Positions 9,313 through 21,687 of a DNA stretch of 60,131 nt are shown piece after piece. A model generated the notes under the pieces. The model was not told the DNA's origin. It saw nothing but the letters and a program-made list of their open reading frames with translations, and ran no database searches. The DNA is taken from assembly GCA_041619555.1 (NCBI GenBank), contig JBFKDQ010000021.1:1-60131 (forward strand), in the 5' to 3' direction. Every line of letters starts with the position of its first letter. Position 1 is the stretch's first letter. The position numbers and the translations under genes were made by a program. The stretch is from Oceanococcus sp041619555. Its GTDB lineage: Bacteria > Pseudomonadota > Gammaproteobacteria > Nevskiales > Oceanococcaceae.

Positions 9313-9351
9313 GCCCACGTGTCAGCGTGAGGCCACCGAAGGATTGCTGGA

Positions 9352-10467
9352 TTGAGCCGTAAAAAAGCCTTGCTCGCACTGGCCGATGGAACGCTGTTCC
9401 ACGGCAAGGGATTTGGATCAAACGGTTGCACGGTCGGTGAAGTTGTATTCAACACCGCGATGACCGGCTATCAGGAAATTCTGACCGACCCTTCCTACGC
9501 GCGTCAGATCGTGGTGCTGACCTATCCTCATGTGGGGAATGTCGGTGTGAACGACGAGGACGCGGAATCTGCCGCCGTGCATGTCGCCGGATTAGCGCTG
9601 CGCCTGGCGCCGCGCGCGCCATCCAACTGGCGCAGCCAACAGGGACTGGATGCCTATCTGTCAGAGCATGACAAACCGGGGATCTGCGATATCGATACCC
9701 GGCGTCTGACCCGTCATTTGCGTGATCATGGGGCGCAGAATGGCTGCCTGATGGTGGGGGAGAACCTCGATGTCGAGGACGCCCTGGCGCAGGCGCGCGC
9801 CTTCGGCGGTCTGAAGGGGGCGGATCTGGCCACCGAGGTTTCCTGTGCCGAAGGCTATGAATGGACCGCCGGCCTCTGGCGTCAGCCGGTGCCTGCGTCT
9901 CGTTTTCGCGTTGTCGTCTACGATTTTGGTGTGAAGCGCAATATCCTGCGGGAATTGGTTCATCTGGGTTGTCATTTGACGGTCGTGCCGGCCAGTACCC
10001 CGGTCGAGGAGGTTCTGGCGATGGCTCCCGATGGCGTGATGCTGTCCAATGGTCCCGGGGACCCGGAAGTGGTCGCCAATGGCATCGAAGCTGCGCGGGT
10101 ACTGATGGAGCGTCAGCTTCCGGTGTTCGGCATCTGTCTTGGCCATCAGATCCTCGCCATCGCCAGCGGGGCGGAGACGGTGAAGATGAAGTTTGGCCAC
10201 CATGGCGCCAACCATCCGGTGCAGGATCTGGCCAGCGGTCAGGTCTGGATCAGCAGCCAGAACCACGGGTTTGCGGTCGACGAGGCGAGCCTGCCTGCCC
10301 ATTTGCAGGCGACGCATCGGTCGCTATTCGATCAGAGCCTGCAGGGCATCGCGCGCACGGATTGTCCGGCCTTCAGCTTCCAGGGGCACCCGGAAGCCAG
10401 TCCAGGACCGCATGATGTCCGACCCCTGTTCCAGCGCTTCATCGACATGCTGGAAGCCAGGACTTGA
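9352..10467 (+). CDS. carA: Carbamoyl-phosphate synthase, small (glutaminase) subunit
   Basis: 371 residues. Hydrolyses glutamine and channels ammonia to CarB to make carbamoyl phosphate for arginine and pyrimidines. Start is TTG 9352, eight bases after GAAGGA; a UUG start is also known for E. coli carA. The N-terminal CarA domain opens with ALLALADGTLFHGKGFG. The C-terminal class I amidotransferase holds the nucleophile Cys262 in FGICLGHQ and the His346/Glu348 pair in FQGHPEAS. LSNGPGDPEVV forms the oxyanion side. It is first of a plus-strand run with carB, greA, rlmE and ftsH, and is preceded by the promoter-terminator leader described above. Confidence 0.97.
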   Translation: MSRKKALLALADGTLFHGKGFGSNGCTVGEVVFNTAMTGYQEILTDPSYARQIVVLTYPHVGNVGVNDEDAESAAVHVAGLALRLAPRAPSNWRSQQGLDAYLSEHDKPGICDIDTRRLTRHLRDHGAQNGCLMVGENLDVEDALAQARAFGGLKGADLATEVSCAEGYEWTAGLWRQPVPASRFRVVVYDFGVKRNILRELVHLGCHLTVVPASTPVEEVLAMAPDGVMLSNGPGDPEVVANGIEAARVLMERQLPVFGICLGHQILAIASGAETVKMKFGHHGANHPVQDLASGQVWISSQNHGFAVDEASLPAHLQATHRSLFDQSLQGIARTDCPAFSFQGHPEASPGPHDVRPLFQRFIDMLEART

Positions 10468-10565
10468 AATGTGCGAGCCCCTGCGCTCGCGCCCACGCGG
10501 GTCCCTGAATTCCAGGGGCCTCATGAATTTCGGCGTTGATCGCCATGCTGTGGATTTGCAACTAG

Positions 10566-13786
<3,221 letters not shown>

Positions 13787-13790
<4 letters not shown>

Positions 13791-14263
13791 ACAGGATACC
13801 GCTGACCGTACATGGCGCGAAGATGCTCGAGGAAGAGCTCAAGCGTCTGAAAACCGAAGATCGCCCGCGTGTGATCGCGGCCATCGCCGAGGCGCGTGAG
13901 CATGGTGATCTGAAGGAAAATGCCGAATATCATGCTGCCCGCGAGGAGCAGGGTTTCATCGAGGGCCGGATCGCAGATATCGAAGGCAAGCTCTCCAACA
14001 GCCAGATCATCGACGTCAGCAAGCTGCCGAAATCTGGCAAAGTCGTATTCGGGGTCACGGTTGACCTGATGGACATCGACAGTGGGGAAGAACTCAGCTA
14101 TCGACTCGTCGGGGAAGATGAGGCCGATGTCAAGAAAGGGCTGTTGGCCTATTCCACGCCGATTGCCCGTGCGCTGCTGGGCAAGGAAGAGGGTGACGAG
14201 GTCGAGGTGGCCGTTCCCGGTGGCACTCGCAGTTTCGAAGTGCTCGAGGTTCATTATCAATAG
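13787..14263 (+). CDS. greA: Transcription elongation factor GreA
   Basis: 158 residues, the same length as E. coli GreA. It rescues backtracked RNA polymerase by stimulating transcript cleavage. The N-terminal coiled coil (to ~residue 75) includes the tip signature REHGDLKENAEYHAAREEQ with the paired acidic residues that reach the polymerase active site. The C-terminal globular domain contains YRLVGEDEAD and ends in the usual FEVLEVHYQ-type strand. Its ATG overlaps the carB stop, the same order as in many gammaproteobacteria where carB precedes greA. Confidence 0.97.
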
Positions 14264-14357
14264 CCCGCCGGCCTGTCCCGGGCTGAGCGCCGCATCCGCT
14301 CAGGTGAAGGCAGTGATGCCGTCGCCGCCGGTCTGCACTGCGCCAGTTGCCTGAAGC

Positions 14358-15032
14358 ATGGCGCGAAAAGGCTCCAGCGGCCGCTGGCTTGACCGGCAGC
14401 AGAAAGACCCTTACGTCAAACGGGCGCAGGAGGCTGGCTGGCGTTCGCGCGCGGTTTTCAAACTTGAGGAAATCGATCGTCGTGACCGTCTGCTGCAGGC
14501 GGGACAACGGATAGTCGATTTAGGCGCGGCGCCCGGTGGCTGGTGCCAGTACGCGGTGCGCAAGCTCAAACGCCAGTGTACGATTGTGGGGCTGGATCTG
14601 TTGCCGATCGAAGCGCTGGACGGGGTTCACTTCATTCAGGGTGATTTCCTCGAGGCCAAGGTGCTTGAGGAACTGACCGCCACGCTGGAAAATCGCCCCC
14701 TGGACCTTGTGCTTTGCGATATGGCCCCCAACTTGAGTGGGGTCAGGCTGTCTGATCTCGCCCGGGCGTACGAATTGGCGGAATTGGCGGCAGATTTTGC
14801 GGTCCAACACCTGGCCCCAGGTGGCACGTTTCTTGTAAAAGTCTTCCAGGGCAGCGGTTTTGAAGAGTATCGAGCCCGATTGAGACAAGGTTTCAGTCGG
14901 GTGCAAAGTCGCAAGCCGGAAGCATCCCGCGCGGAGAGCCGGGAACTGTACCTGTTGGCGCAGGGCTTGCGAAAAGCACACAATGGAAAAAATGAAAAAG
15001 GTGTCCCGCTTTCGGGAGCCGATGGAGTTTAA
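14358..15032 (+). CDS. rlmE: 23S rRNA (uridine-2552-2'-O)-methyltransferase
   Basis: 224 residues (RrmJ/FtsJ family). It methylates U2552 of 23S rRNA in the 50S A-loop. The SAM site is IVDLGAAPGGWCQYA. The catalytic K-D-K-E set is seen as Lys35 (FKLEEID), the Asp of LVLCDMAPNLSG, the Lys of GTFLVKVFQG and the Glu of SRELYLL. The N-terminus (SSGRWLDRQQKDPYVKRA) is typical. The small RNA-binding gene yhbY usually found beside greA is absent from the 94-bp gap. The TAA stop directly abuts the GTG start of ftsH. Confidence 0.96.
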   Translation: MARKGSSGRWLDRQQKDPYVKRAQEAGWRSRAVFKLEEIDRRDRLLQAGQRIVDLGAAPGGWCQYAVRKLKRQCTIVGLDLLPIEALDGVHFIQGDFLEAKVLEELTATLENRPLDLVLCDMAPNLSGVRLSDLARAYELAELAADFAVQHLAPGGTFLVKVFQGSGFEEYRARLRQGFSRVQSRKPEASRAESRELYLLAQGLRKAHNGKNEKGVPLSGADGV

Positions 15033-16964
15033 GTGAACGACTTAGCCAAAAATCTGTTGCTCTGGATCGTGATCGCGGTGGTGCTGATGAGCGTGTTCAG
15101 CAGTTTCTCACCCACCGGTCGCGCCCCTGAAGTCATCAGTTACTCGCAATTCCTGGAGCAGGTCAAGGACGGCAACATCCGTTCAGTGGCCATTGAAGGC
15201 CAGGATATTCGAGGCGAAACCGCCGGCGGCATGCGCTTCAGCACCTACAGCCCGGAAACCGACAATGCGGCGATGATTGGCACACTGCTGGATCATCATG
15301 TGCTGATCGTCGGTGAGCCGCCACAGGGTCAGCCCTTGCTGCTGCAGATCCTGATTTCCTCGTTCCCGATCCTGCTGCTGATCGCGGTCTGGATTTACTT
15401 CATGCGGCAGATGCAGGGTGGTGGCGGCGGACGCGGTGCCTTGAGTTTCGGCAAAAGTCGTGCGCGCATGCTCAATGCGGATCAGATCAAGATCACCTTT
15501 GCCGATGTGGCCGGGGTGGAAGAAGCGAAGCAGGAAGTCAGCGAACTGGTCGAATTCCTGAAGGATCCGGCCAAGTTTCAGCGCCTGGGAGGGAAGATCC
15601 CGCGCGGTGTGCTGATGGTCGGCTCCCCCGGTACCGGCAAGACCTTGCTGGCCAAAGCCATCGCCGGTGAGGCCGGGGTGCCGTTTTTCACGATTTCCGG
15701 TTCCGATTTCGTGGAGATGTTTGTCGGCGTCGGTGCTTCGCGCGTCCGTGACATGTTCGAACAGGCCAAGAAACAGGCGCCCTGCATCATTTTCATCGAT
15801 GAAATCGACGCGGTTGGCCGCCATCGCGGCGCCGGACTGGGCGGCGGGCATGACGAGCGGGAACAGACCCTGAACCAGTTGCTGGTCGAAATGGATGGTT
15901 TCGAGGGCAACGAAGGCATTATTGTGATTGCGGCGACCAACCGTCCGGATGTGCTTGATCCGGCCTTGCTCCGGCCCGGTCGCGTCGATCGCCAGGTGGT
16001 CGTGCCCCTGCCGGATGTTCGCGGACGCGAGCAGATTCTCAAGGTGCATATGCGGACGGTGCCCCTGGCCAGCAATGTCAAAGCGGACATTCTTGCTCGT
16101 GCCACCCCGGGCTTTTCCGGCGCCGATCTGGCCAACCTGGTCAATGAAGCAGCGCTGTTTGCCGCCCGTGGGGACAAGCGTGTCGTTGACATGGACGATT
16201 TCGAGCGCGCCAAAGACAAGATCATGATGGGCGCCGAACGCAAGTCCATGGTGATGTCCGATGATGAGAAACGGCTGACCGCCTATCACGAGGCGGGCCA
16301 TGCGATCGTGGGCCTGAAATCGAAAGAACATGATCCGGTGTACAAGGTGTCCATCATTCCCCGCGGCCGTGCCCTGGGTGTGACCATGTTCCTGCCGGAA
16401 GAGGACCGCCACAGCTATACCAAGCAGCGCCTGATGTCGCAGATCGACTCCTTGTTTGGTGGTCGCATTGCCGAGGAGATGATTTTCGGGGCCAATGCGG
16501 TGACCACCGGCGCGTCCAACGACATCGAGCGAGCGACGGATATCGCCCGCAAGATGGTGACCAAGTTCGGCATGTCGGATCGCCTGGGGCCGCAATCCTA
16601 CAGCGAGGAGGATGGCGAGGTGTTCCTGGGCCGTTCGGTCACCCAGCACAAGCAGATGTCGGATGAAACGGCGCACATCATCGATGGTGAAATTTCCCGC
16701 CTGATCGATGAAAGCTACAAGCGGGCGGAGAATGTCCTGCGCGAGCACGAATCGATTCTGCATCTGATGGCCGACGCTCTGATGAAGTATGAAACCATCG
16801 ACGCGGCGCAATTGGCGCAGTTGATGGAAGGCAAACCGCCCGGCCCGCCAGAAAGCTGGAATGACCGGGAGCCGCCAGCGTCTGGCGCCGAAACGGGTGA
16901 GCGTCCGGCGGCGGCGAAACCTGGGCCGACCACCGATCCCGGAAGCCCTGCGGAACAGCTGTGA
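15033..16964 (+). CDS. ftsH: ATP-dependent zinc metalloprotease FtsH
   Basis: 643 residues, membrane-anchored AAA+ protease that degrades LpxC, SecY and other regulated or damaged proteins. Start GTG 15033 abuts the rlmE stop. Two membrane helices at ~7-25 and ~103-123 enclose the periplasmic loop. Walker A is GSPGTGKT at 197-204 (Ser in place of the more usual Pro), Walker B IIFIDEID to residue 259, second-region-of-homology TNRPDVLDPALLRPGR, and the zinc motif HEAGH at 419-423. The C-terminus is a Pro/Ala-rich tail. folP and glmM, often downstream, are not here; an hslR-like gene follows after 95 bp. Confidence 0.98.
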   Translation: MNDLAKNLLLWIVIAVVLMSVFSSFSPTGRAPEVISYSQFLEQVKDGNIRSVAIEGQDIRGETAGGMRFSTYSPETDNAAMIGTLLDHHVLIVGEPPQGQPLLLQILISSFPILLLIAVWIYFMRQMQGGGGGRGALSFGKSRARMLNADQIKITFADVAGVEEAKQEVSELVEFLKDPAKFQRLGGKIPRGVLMVGSPGTGKTLLAKAIAGEAGVPFFTISGSDFVEMFVGVGASRVRDMFEQAKKQAPCIIFIDEIDAVGRHRGAGLGGGHDEREQTLNQLLVEMDGFEGNEGIIVIAATNRPDVLDPALLRPGRVDRQVVVPLPDVRGREQILKVHMRTVPLASNVKADILARATPGFSGADLANLVNEAALFAARGDKRVVDMDDFERAKDKIMMGAERKSMVMSDDEKRLTAYHEAGHAIVGLKSKEHDPVYKVSIIPRGRALGVTMFLPEEDRHSYTKQRLMSQIDSLFGGRIAEEMIFGANAVTTGASNDIERATDIARKMVTKFGMSDRLGPQSYSEEDGEVFLGRSVTQHKQMSDETAHIIDGEISRLIDESYKRAENVLREHESILHLMADALMKYETIDAAQLAQLMEGKPPGPPESWNDREPPASGAETGERPAAAKPGPTTDPGSPAEQL

Positions 16965-17059
16965 GCGGATCTGCGGCAGGATGAGAGTTCGCTGCAGCGT
17001 CCGCGGTCTTGGTGGTGATGGCCTGATTGCGGGGTCGGTCGACAGAGGATTCTCGGAGC

Positions 17060-17479
17060 GTGGCTAAAAGCCAATCGTCATGCGCTGGCGAAGCACCGGC
17101 TGAGGCGGTCAGGATCGACAAGTGGCTGTGGGCGGCGCGGTTCTACAAGACCCGTAGCCTGGCGCTCGATGCCATCCGCCTGGGTCAGATTGAATGCAAT
17201 GGCTGCAAGCCCAAGCCGAGCCGGCCTGTACGTTCGGGTGATGAGCTGCGGATCCGACGCGGATCGGAACAGTTCACCGTCATCGTGCAGGGCGTGTCGG
17301 AACGTCGCGGGCCAGCCGTTGAGGCGCAAGCCCTGTACGCGGAAACGGCAGCCAGTCAGCAAGCGCGGGAACTGGCCGCCCAGACCCGGCGGGCGCAACG
17401 TCTGAGCGCCCCGGTAGCGCCGGCGGCGCGGCCGGACAAGCACGCGCGGCAGCAGATTCGGCGGCTGCTCGGCCGCTAG
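17060..17479 (+). CDS. hslR: Hsp15-like S4-domain RNA-binding protein
   Basis: 139 residues from GTG 17060, preferred to the upstream in-frame ATG at 17027 because AGAGGA sits 10 bases before it and the added residues have no family counterpart. The S4 domain is clear: RIDKWLWAARFYKTRSLA, then GQIECNGCKPKPSR, then VRSGDELRIRRG. Hsp15 binds free 50S subunits carrying a stalled nascent chain and helps recycle them. The tail is basic and Ala/Arg rich, ending QQIRRLLGR. It follows ftsH in the same direction, so two protein or ribosome quality-control genes are adjacent. Confidence 0.88.
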   Translation: MAKSQSSCAGEAPAEAVRIDKWLWAARFYKTRSLALDAIRLGQIECNGCKPKPSRPVRSGDELRIRRGSEQFTVIVQGVSERRGPAVEAQALYAETAASQQARELAAQTRRAQRLSAPVAPAARPDKHARQQIRRLLGR

Positions 17480-17540
17480 TCCTGCGCACGTGAATGCGGG
17501 TTCTGGTGAGCGCAATCGATGGCCAATCAGGCTAGGTGAT

Positions 17541-18707
17541 TCACTCAGCTCGGCGATCGTGGTGTCGCGCGTACGGTTCTGAATAGATCGGCGCTTTGTC
17601 GCCATCTCGGACCACGACAAAGGCGCGCAGTCTCTCCCGGCCAAATTGCGACATTCTGGCGAAATCGGCTCGGGCAATGGGCAGATACTGGCAATCCATT
17701 GCGGTCTGTTCGCCGCTGGTCGGGTCCGGGTCATGAACATACAGGCATTGATCGTCGATCGCATTGACCGTGACCCAGTGCGGGGCTTTGCGACGGTCCA
17801 TGCGATAGGTGCTGATCAGGGCCAGCACCAGGTGGCCTTGGCCGATCCAGTCCTCGATCTGCAACTGGCTCACTTCCTGATGATGGACGGCCAGGCCCTG
17901 GTGCCTTGCCTGCTCGATGAATTGCTGGTGGACGAGTTCGACCACCGCCTTCTTGCCGCTGTTGCGCACCCCTTCGACGAACAGGGGGCCGGAGAGATTG
18001 AGATGCACGCTGGCATCGAAACCTCTGCGCTGGATGGCCAGAGCCAGGCCGACCGGATGGCAACCGCCATGGCCTGAGGTCATGTAGATCGTGGTGGCCT
18101 CGCGCCAGATGTCGAGTTCAACGCCGCGTTCGAGCGCGAACTTGGGGTTGAGCGCCGCCATGGCCATCATCGCGGCGGCCGGGCCGCAGGTGAACTCCGT
18201 GGTCTGCTGGTACCAGGGCACATGCAGATGACGCAGATTTTCCGGCACGTAGCGGATGCGCTTCTGCATGCGCAGCGCGCGCTGATGATCCTCGTAATAG
18301 TTCTCGTAGGTGCCGAAAGTCACGTAGCCCATGTTCTGATACAGGGCGATGGCGCCGTGATTGTCTTCGGCGACTTCCAGTCGCATGTACAGGCGGCCCT
18401 GATCCGAGGCCTGCTGTTCCAGCGCCTGCATCAGATCCGCGCCAATGCCGCGGCCGCGCGCCGCGCGGGCAACGGCCAGGGAGTAGAGCCGCGCCAGCCG
18501 GGTGCCGCGATGCAGCAGCACCAGCCCGTATGCCACCAGTTCGCCTTGCAGGCAGGCCACCAGAAACACCCGGTTGCGGGCCCCGATCCAGTGCTTGAGC
18601 CGGCGTCGGCTCAGGCGGTCGGTTTTGAAACTGGCTTTTTCCAGCGCGCACAGGGCATCGAGATCCGCATCACGAACGACCCGGAGGCTGGCGGGGTGCT
18701 CGCTCAT
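17541..18707 (-). CDS. GNAT acetyltransferase fused to C39-type cysteine peptidase
   Basis: 388 residues from ATG 18705-18707. Residues 1-150 are a GNAT domain, with the acetyl-CoA loop RGRGIGADL at 84-92 and a RimI-like ALYQNMGYV segment. Residues ~160-385 form a papain-fold peptidase of the C39-like group: Cys174 in TEFTCGPAA, His310 in KAPHWVTV and Asp327 in VHDPD give a plausible Cys-His-Asp triad. The start overlaps the stop of the DUF2817 gene (ATGA), so the two are translationally coupled. From memory, such fusions occur near RimK-type ATP-grasp ligases; none is adjacent here. A role in processing or modifying a peptide is inference. Confidence 0.85.
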   Translation of the reverse strand: MSEHPASLRVVRDADLDALCALEKASFKTDRLSRRRLKHWIGARNRVFLVACLQGELVAYGLVLLHRGTRLARLYSLAVARAARGRGIGADLMQALEQQASDQGRLYMRLEVAEDNHGAIALYQNMGYVTFGTYENYYEDHQRALRMQKRIRYVPENLRHLHVPWYQQTTEFTCGPAAAMMAMAALNPKFALERGVELDIWREATTIYMTSGHGGCHPVGLALAIQRRGFDASVHLNLSGPLFVEGVRNSGKKAVVELVHQQFIEQARHQGLAVHHQEVSQLQIEDWIGQGHLVLALISTYRMDRRKAPHWVTVNAIDDQCLYVHDPDPTSGEQTAMDCQYLPIARADFARMSQFGRERLRAFVVVRDGDKAPIYSEPYARHHDRRAE

Positions 18708-19804
18708 GACCGCTCCAGGGCCTGGCGGACGACCTGCAGGGCGCGCCAAAGCACGGCGGCACGCCAGTACGGATCTGCCGGGCAGAAATGCTCGAGCATG
18801 GCGGCTGCGGTGGTCAGAGGCTCGCCGGCTGCCAGGGCGGCCTTGCCGCTGCGGCGCCATTGCAGGTGATCCTCGATCACGCGGGTGAACAATTCATCCG
18901 TGTTGTAGCTGCCAAACTCCAGGGTCAGGAAACAGCTGTGCGCATTCATGATTCGGTGCCAGGCGTAGTCGAGCAGGCCGTGCTTGGGAACCGAGCTTGA
19001 GGTGCCGAGTTCGGTGTGGCTGACCTGGGGGCCGAAGAGTCCCTGCGCGGTTTGGGCGCCGCTGGAGTTCGCGGGATGGTCGCAAATGAGTTCGCCGTAG
19101 GCCCAGGGGCCGAGGCCGGTGTGGAGGTCGAGAACCACAAGCTCGCGCTGGGCCAACTGGTGTTCGCAGATCAGTGTGTCGACCACTCGGTGGCCATGCG
19201 CGGGAGCCTTTCCGCCATAGTACGGGGCCAGCGCATCAACGTACTGGCCCGCGCTCACCGCGATATCGTAATCGCGACGGCCCAGCGTCTTGGCCAGGGT
19301 TTGCAAGGTTTGCGTGCGCAATGCCGGCTCGCTGATCTGCAGGCAGGGGCGAATGGTCCGGAATCCGGGATTGGTGGGCGGGTCGGTGAAGTCGATGAAA
19401 TTCCGGTTCAGGTCGATGCCGTGCTCGTCGCAGCGACGGTACCAGGCCATGCCCCACGGGGTCAGGGCATGCACGAACAAGATGGCGGTTTCGGCAGGCA
19501 GCGACAATTGCTCCTGAATGCAGCCTTCCAGCAAATAGGACTGGATGGCGCTGCCGGCATAGCCTTCGACGCCATGGGTGCCGGAAAGCAGGACCAGGAC
19601 CCGGCGGGCATCCGCCGGTCCCAGCCAGAGGCCATCGGTATGCAGTACGCTGCCATCCGGTGCAAACGCCTTGTGCAGGGGGTAGCTGAACGCCTGATGC
19701 TGCCAGTTCGAGCGCCGCACGCGATCGAGCCAGCACTGCCGGGCTTCCGCATAGCTGCGGCTGAAATAGCTTTGATAGTGTGCAGGGGCAGGCCAGAGGC
19801 TCAT
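18704..19804 (-). CDS. DUF2817 zinc-carboxypeptidase-like protein
   Basis: 366 residues. The pattern resembles M14 metallocarboxypeptidases: GTHGVEGY with His77 and Glu80 as the paired zinc ligands, DLNRNF at 131-136, LDLHTGLG near residue 220 as the third ligand region, and a Glu in FLTLEFGSYNTDELF near the end as the likely catalytic base. There is no signal peptide, so it is probably cytoplasmic. It lies upstream of, and overlaps by four bases, the GNAT-C39 fusion, so a hydrolase and a transferase/peptidase are expected to be made together. Substrate is unknown; peptide or amidated amino-acid hydrolysis is a reasonable guess. Confidence 0.82.
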   Translation of the reverse strand: MSLWPAPAHYQSYFSRSYAEARQCWLDRVRRSNWQHQAFSYPLHKAFAPDGSVLHTDGLWLGPADARRVLVLLSGTHGVEGYAGSAIQSYLLEGCIQEQLSLPAETAILFVHALTPWGMAWYRRCDEHGIDLNRNFIDFTDPPTNPGFRTIRPCLQISEPALRTQTLQTLAKTLGRRDYDIAVSAGQYVDALAPYYGGKAPAHGHRVVDTLICEHQLAQRELVVLDLHTGLGPWAYGELICDHPANSSGAQTAQGLFGPQVSHTELGTSSSVPKHGLLDYAWHRIMNAHSCFLTLEFGSYNTDELFTRVIEDHLQWRRSGKAALAAGEPLTTAAAMLEHFCPADPYWRAAVLWRALQVVRQALERS

Positions 19805-19931
19805 GGATGGTGCGGCGGCAGGTCAGGGGCGCTGATAGTAGCCTGGATGGCCCGCTGCAAGCAGCCCGGCGGGTCGCGGGACAGGGTGTCTTCGGACGCG
19901 GCATTGCGGCGCATCAGGATGATTCGCTGGC

Positions 19932-20810
19932 CTATTTCTGTCGCAAGGCAAGCAAACTGCTGAGCACCACCAGGGCGGCGCCGGCCAGACTCAGCGCATC
20001 AGATCTCTCGTCCCACAGATACCAGCCCAGCAGCGCGGCAAATACCACCACCAGATAATTGAATGGCGCGACCTGTGCCGCGGGCGCCAGAGAGTAGGCC
20101 CGGGTCAGGGCGAGCTGCGCAAGACTGGCGCTGAGGCCGGCGCCGGCCATCAACAGCAGCGCCTGGCAGGACGGGAATTGCCAGAAGCTGAGCAGCGGGA
20201 ACAAGGAGATGATCAAGCTCAGCAGTGTGAAGTAGAAGACGATGCGCAGTGCCGGCTCCGTCCTCGACAGCCGGCGAATGGCGACGAAAGCGCCAGCGGC
20301 CATCACGCCGGCGGCAAGGCCGACAAGCCCGGCCCAGCCATTGACGCCGGGGTTGCTGGGGCGCAGCAGCAGGGCCACACCGAGAAATCCGAGCAGGATG
20401 ATCGGCAGCAGGCCGGCGCGTGGACGTTCGGCGAGCCAGAGCCATGCGATCAACGGCACATAAAGAGGGGTCGAGTAGTTCAGCAGCATGGCTTCGGCCA
20501 GCGGCATGTGCGCGATGGCGAAGAAAAAGCAGTACATCGCGCTCAGGCCGATGGCGCAGCGCGCCAGATGCATGCCCCATCGGCGCGTTCGCAGGCCGCT
20601 GCGACCGGCGCGCAGCAGCCAGGGCGACAGCGCCAGCAGGCCGAAAGCGTTGCGGAGAAACACCACCATCGGGGTGTTCAGCTCCAGGGCGGCCTGCTTG
20701 ATCGCGGCGCCCATGATGCTGAACGCAAAGGCGGCGCAAAGAGCGAAAAAGCCGGCTTGGTGCAGTCGCGAGGGCAAGAAGAGAATCCGGTGGGGCGCTC
20801 GGTGTAGCAT
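19932..20810 (-). CDS. EamA/DMT-family transporter
   Basis: 292 residues with about ten hydrophobic helices in two repeats, the layout of the drug/metabolite transporter superfamily. Repeat one contains NTPMVVFLRNAFGLLAL and repeat two ends LVVVFAALLGWYLWDERSD followed by SLAGAALVVLSSLLAL, typical EamA ends. Members export amino acids, nucleosides or other small metabolites. It is 127 bp upstream of the DUF2817 gene on the same strand, so it may be part of that unit, exporting a product of the peptidase pair; that link is inference. The start at 20808-20810 gives a slightly long basic N-terminus; a start further in is possible. Confidence 0.85.
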   Translation of the reverse strand: MLHRAPHRILFLPSRLHQAGFFALCAAFAFSIMGAAIKQAALELNTPMVVFLRNAFGLLALSPWLLRAGRSGLRTRRWGMHLARCAIGLSAMYCFFFAIAHMPLAEAMLLNYSTPLYVPLIAWLWLAERPRAGLLPIILLGFLGVALLLRPSNPGVNGWAGLVGLAAGVMAAGAFVAIRRLSRTEPALRIVFYFTLLSLIISLFPLLSFWQFPSCQALLLMAGAGLSASLAQLALTRAYSLAPAAQVAPFNYLVVVFAALLGWYLWDERSDALSLAGAALVVLSSLLALRQK

Positions 20811-20867
20811 GTAGGCCTGGAGGGGCTTTTAGCCTGTGAATTGAGCGATTGATTGGAAAAGGATGCA

Positions 20868-21305
20868 ATGAACGAACGCAAAGCGGAAATCTTACTGGTT
20901 GAAGACAATGCCGCCGATGTCCGGTTGGCGGAGGAAATCTTCAAGGAAGGTGGTCTGTCCTTCAACATGCAGGTGGCGCGGGATGGCGAGCAGGCTTTGC
21001 AGATGTTGCGTCGGGTCGGTGAGTATGGCGACCTGACCATGCCCGACTTCGTCCTGCTGGATCTGAATCTGCCCCGTATGGATGGCCGTGAAGTCCTGGC
21101 CGAAATCAAGAAGGATCCGGTGCTCAAGCGCATTCCGGTGATGGTTCTGTCGACCTCCAATGCGCCACGCGACGTTCTCACCTGCTACGAATTGCAGGCC
21201 AACGCCTATATCTGCAAACCCATCGATCTGGACGAGTTCATTGAGCTGGTCGAGTCCATTCGCTCTTTCTGGATGCGCTTCGCCGAATTTCCGCCCAAGG
21301 AATAG
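20868..21305 (+). CDS. Orphan single-domain response regulator (Rcp1-like)
   Basis: 145 residues from ATG 20868, which has GGAAAAGG six bases upstream; the earlier TTG in frame is less likely. It is a receiver domain only: acidic pocket Glu12/Asp13 (LLVEDNAAD), phosphoacceptor Asp65 (VLLDLNLPRMDG), switch residue in VMVLSTSN (95-98), and Lys117 in ICKPID. The N-terminal LLVEDNAADVRLAEE and the inserted DLTMPD loop resemble Rcp1 receivers that pair with phytochrome-type kinases. No histidine kinase or output domain is adjacent, so it probably signals by protein contact. A C-terminal extension (FWMRFAEFPPKE) is typical of the group. DUF423 follows within a few bases. Confidence 0.9.
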   Translation: MNERKAEILLVEDNAADVRLAEEIFKEGGLSFNMQVARDGEQALQMLRRVGEYGDLTMPDFVLLDLNLPRMDGREVLAEIKKDPVLKRIPVMVLSTSNAPRDVLTCYELQANAYICKPIDLDEFIELVESIRSFWMRFAEFPPKE

Positions 21306-21308
21306 GCC

Positions 21309-21680
21309 GTGATGGACAAATTCTGGCTCGGCCTGGCAGCTTTCTACGGCTTCAGCGGCGTGGCGATGGGGGCCTTTGCCGCGCATGCCCTGAAAACCAG
21401 GCTTGATGCCTATGCGCTAGGTATCATGCAGACCGCGACCCAGTACCAGTTGCTGCACGCGGTGCTGATGGTGGCCATCCTGCTGGGAACGGAGCAGTGG
21501 CAGCACGGGCCTGGCCGCCACGCGGTGATCTGTTTGGCGATTGGCATCCCCCTGTTCAGTGGCAGTCTGTACGCCCTGGCCCTGACTGGCATCAAGGGCC
21601 TGGGCGCCATCACGCCGCTGGGCGGCGTGCTCTTTCTCGCGGCCTGGACCTTGTTGCTGGTGCAGGGTTTGCGCACCTGA
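21309..21680 (+). CDS. DUF423 small membrane protein
   Basis: 123 residues, or 122 if the ATG at 21312 rather than the GTG at 21309 is used. Four hydrophobic segments are visible: ~4-25, ~44-62, ~72-92 and ~98-120. The DUF423 signatures GAFAAHALK and a TATQYQLLHAVLM-type stretch are clear, and ITPLGGVLFLAAWTLL ends the protein. Members are widespread in proteobacteria and Firmicutes, but I know of no established function. It follows the receiver gene after a 3-base gap and is convergent with ppsA across a perfect hairpin. Confidence 0.88.
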   Translation: MMDKFWLGLAAFYGFSGVAMGAFAAHALKTRLDAYALGIMQTATQYQLLHAVLMVAILLGTEQWQHGPGRHAVICLAIGIPLFSGSLYALALTGIKGLGAITPLGGVLFLAAWTLLLVQGLRT

Positions 21681-21687
21681 CAAAGCG

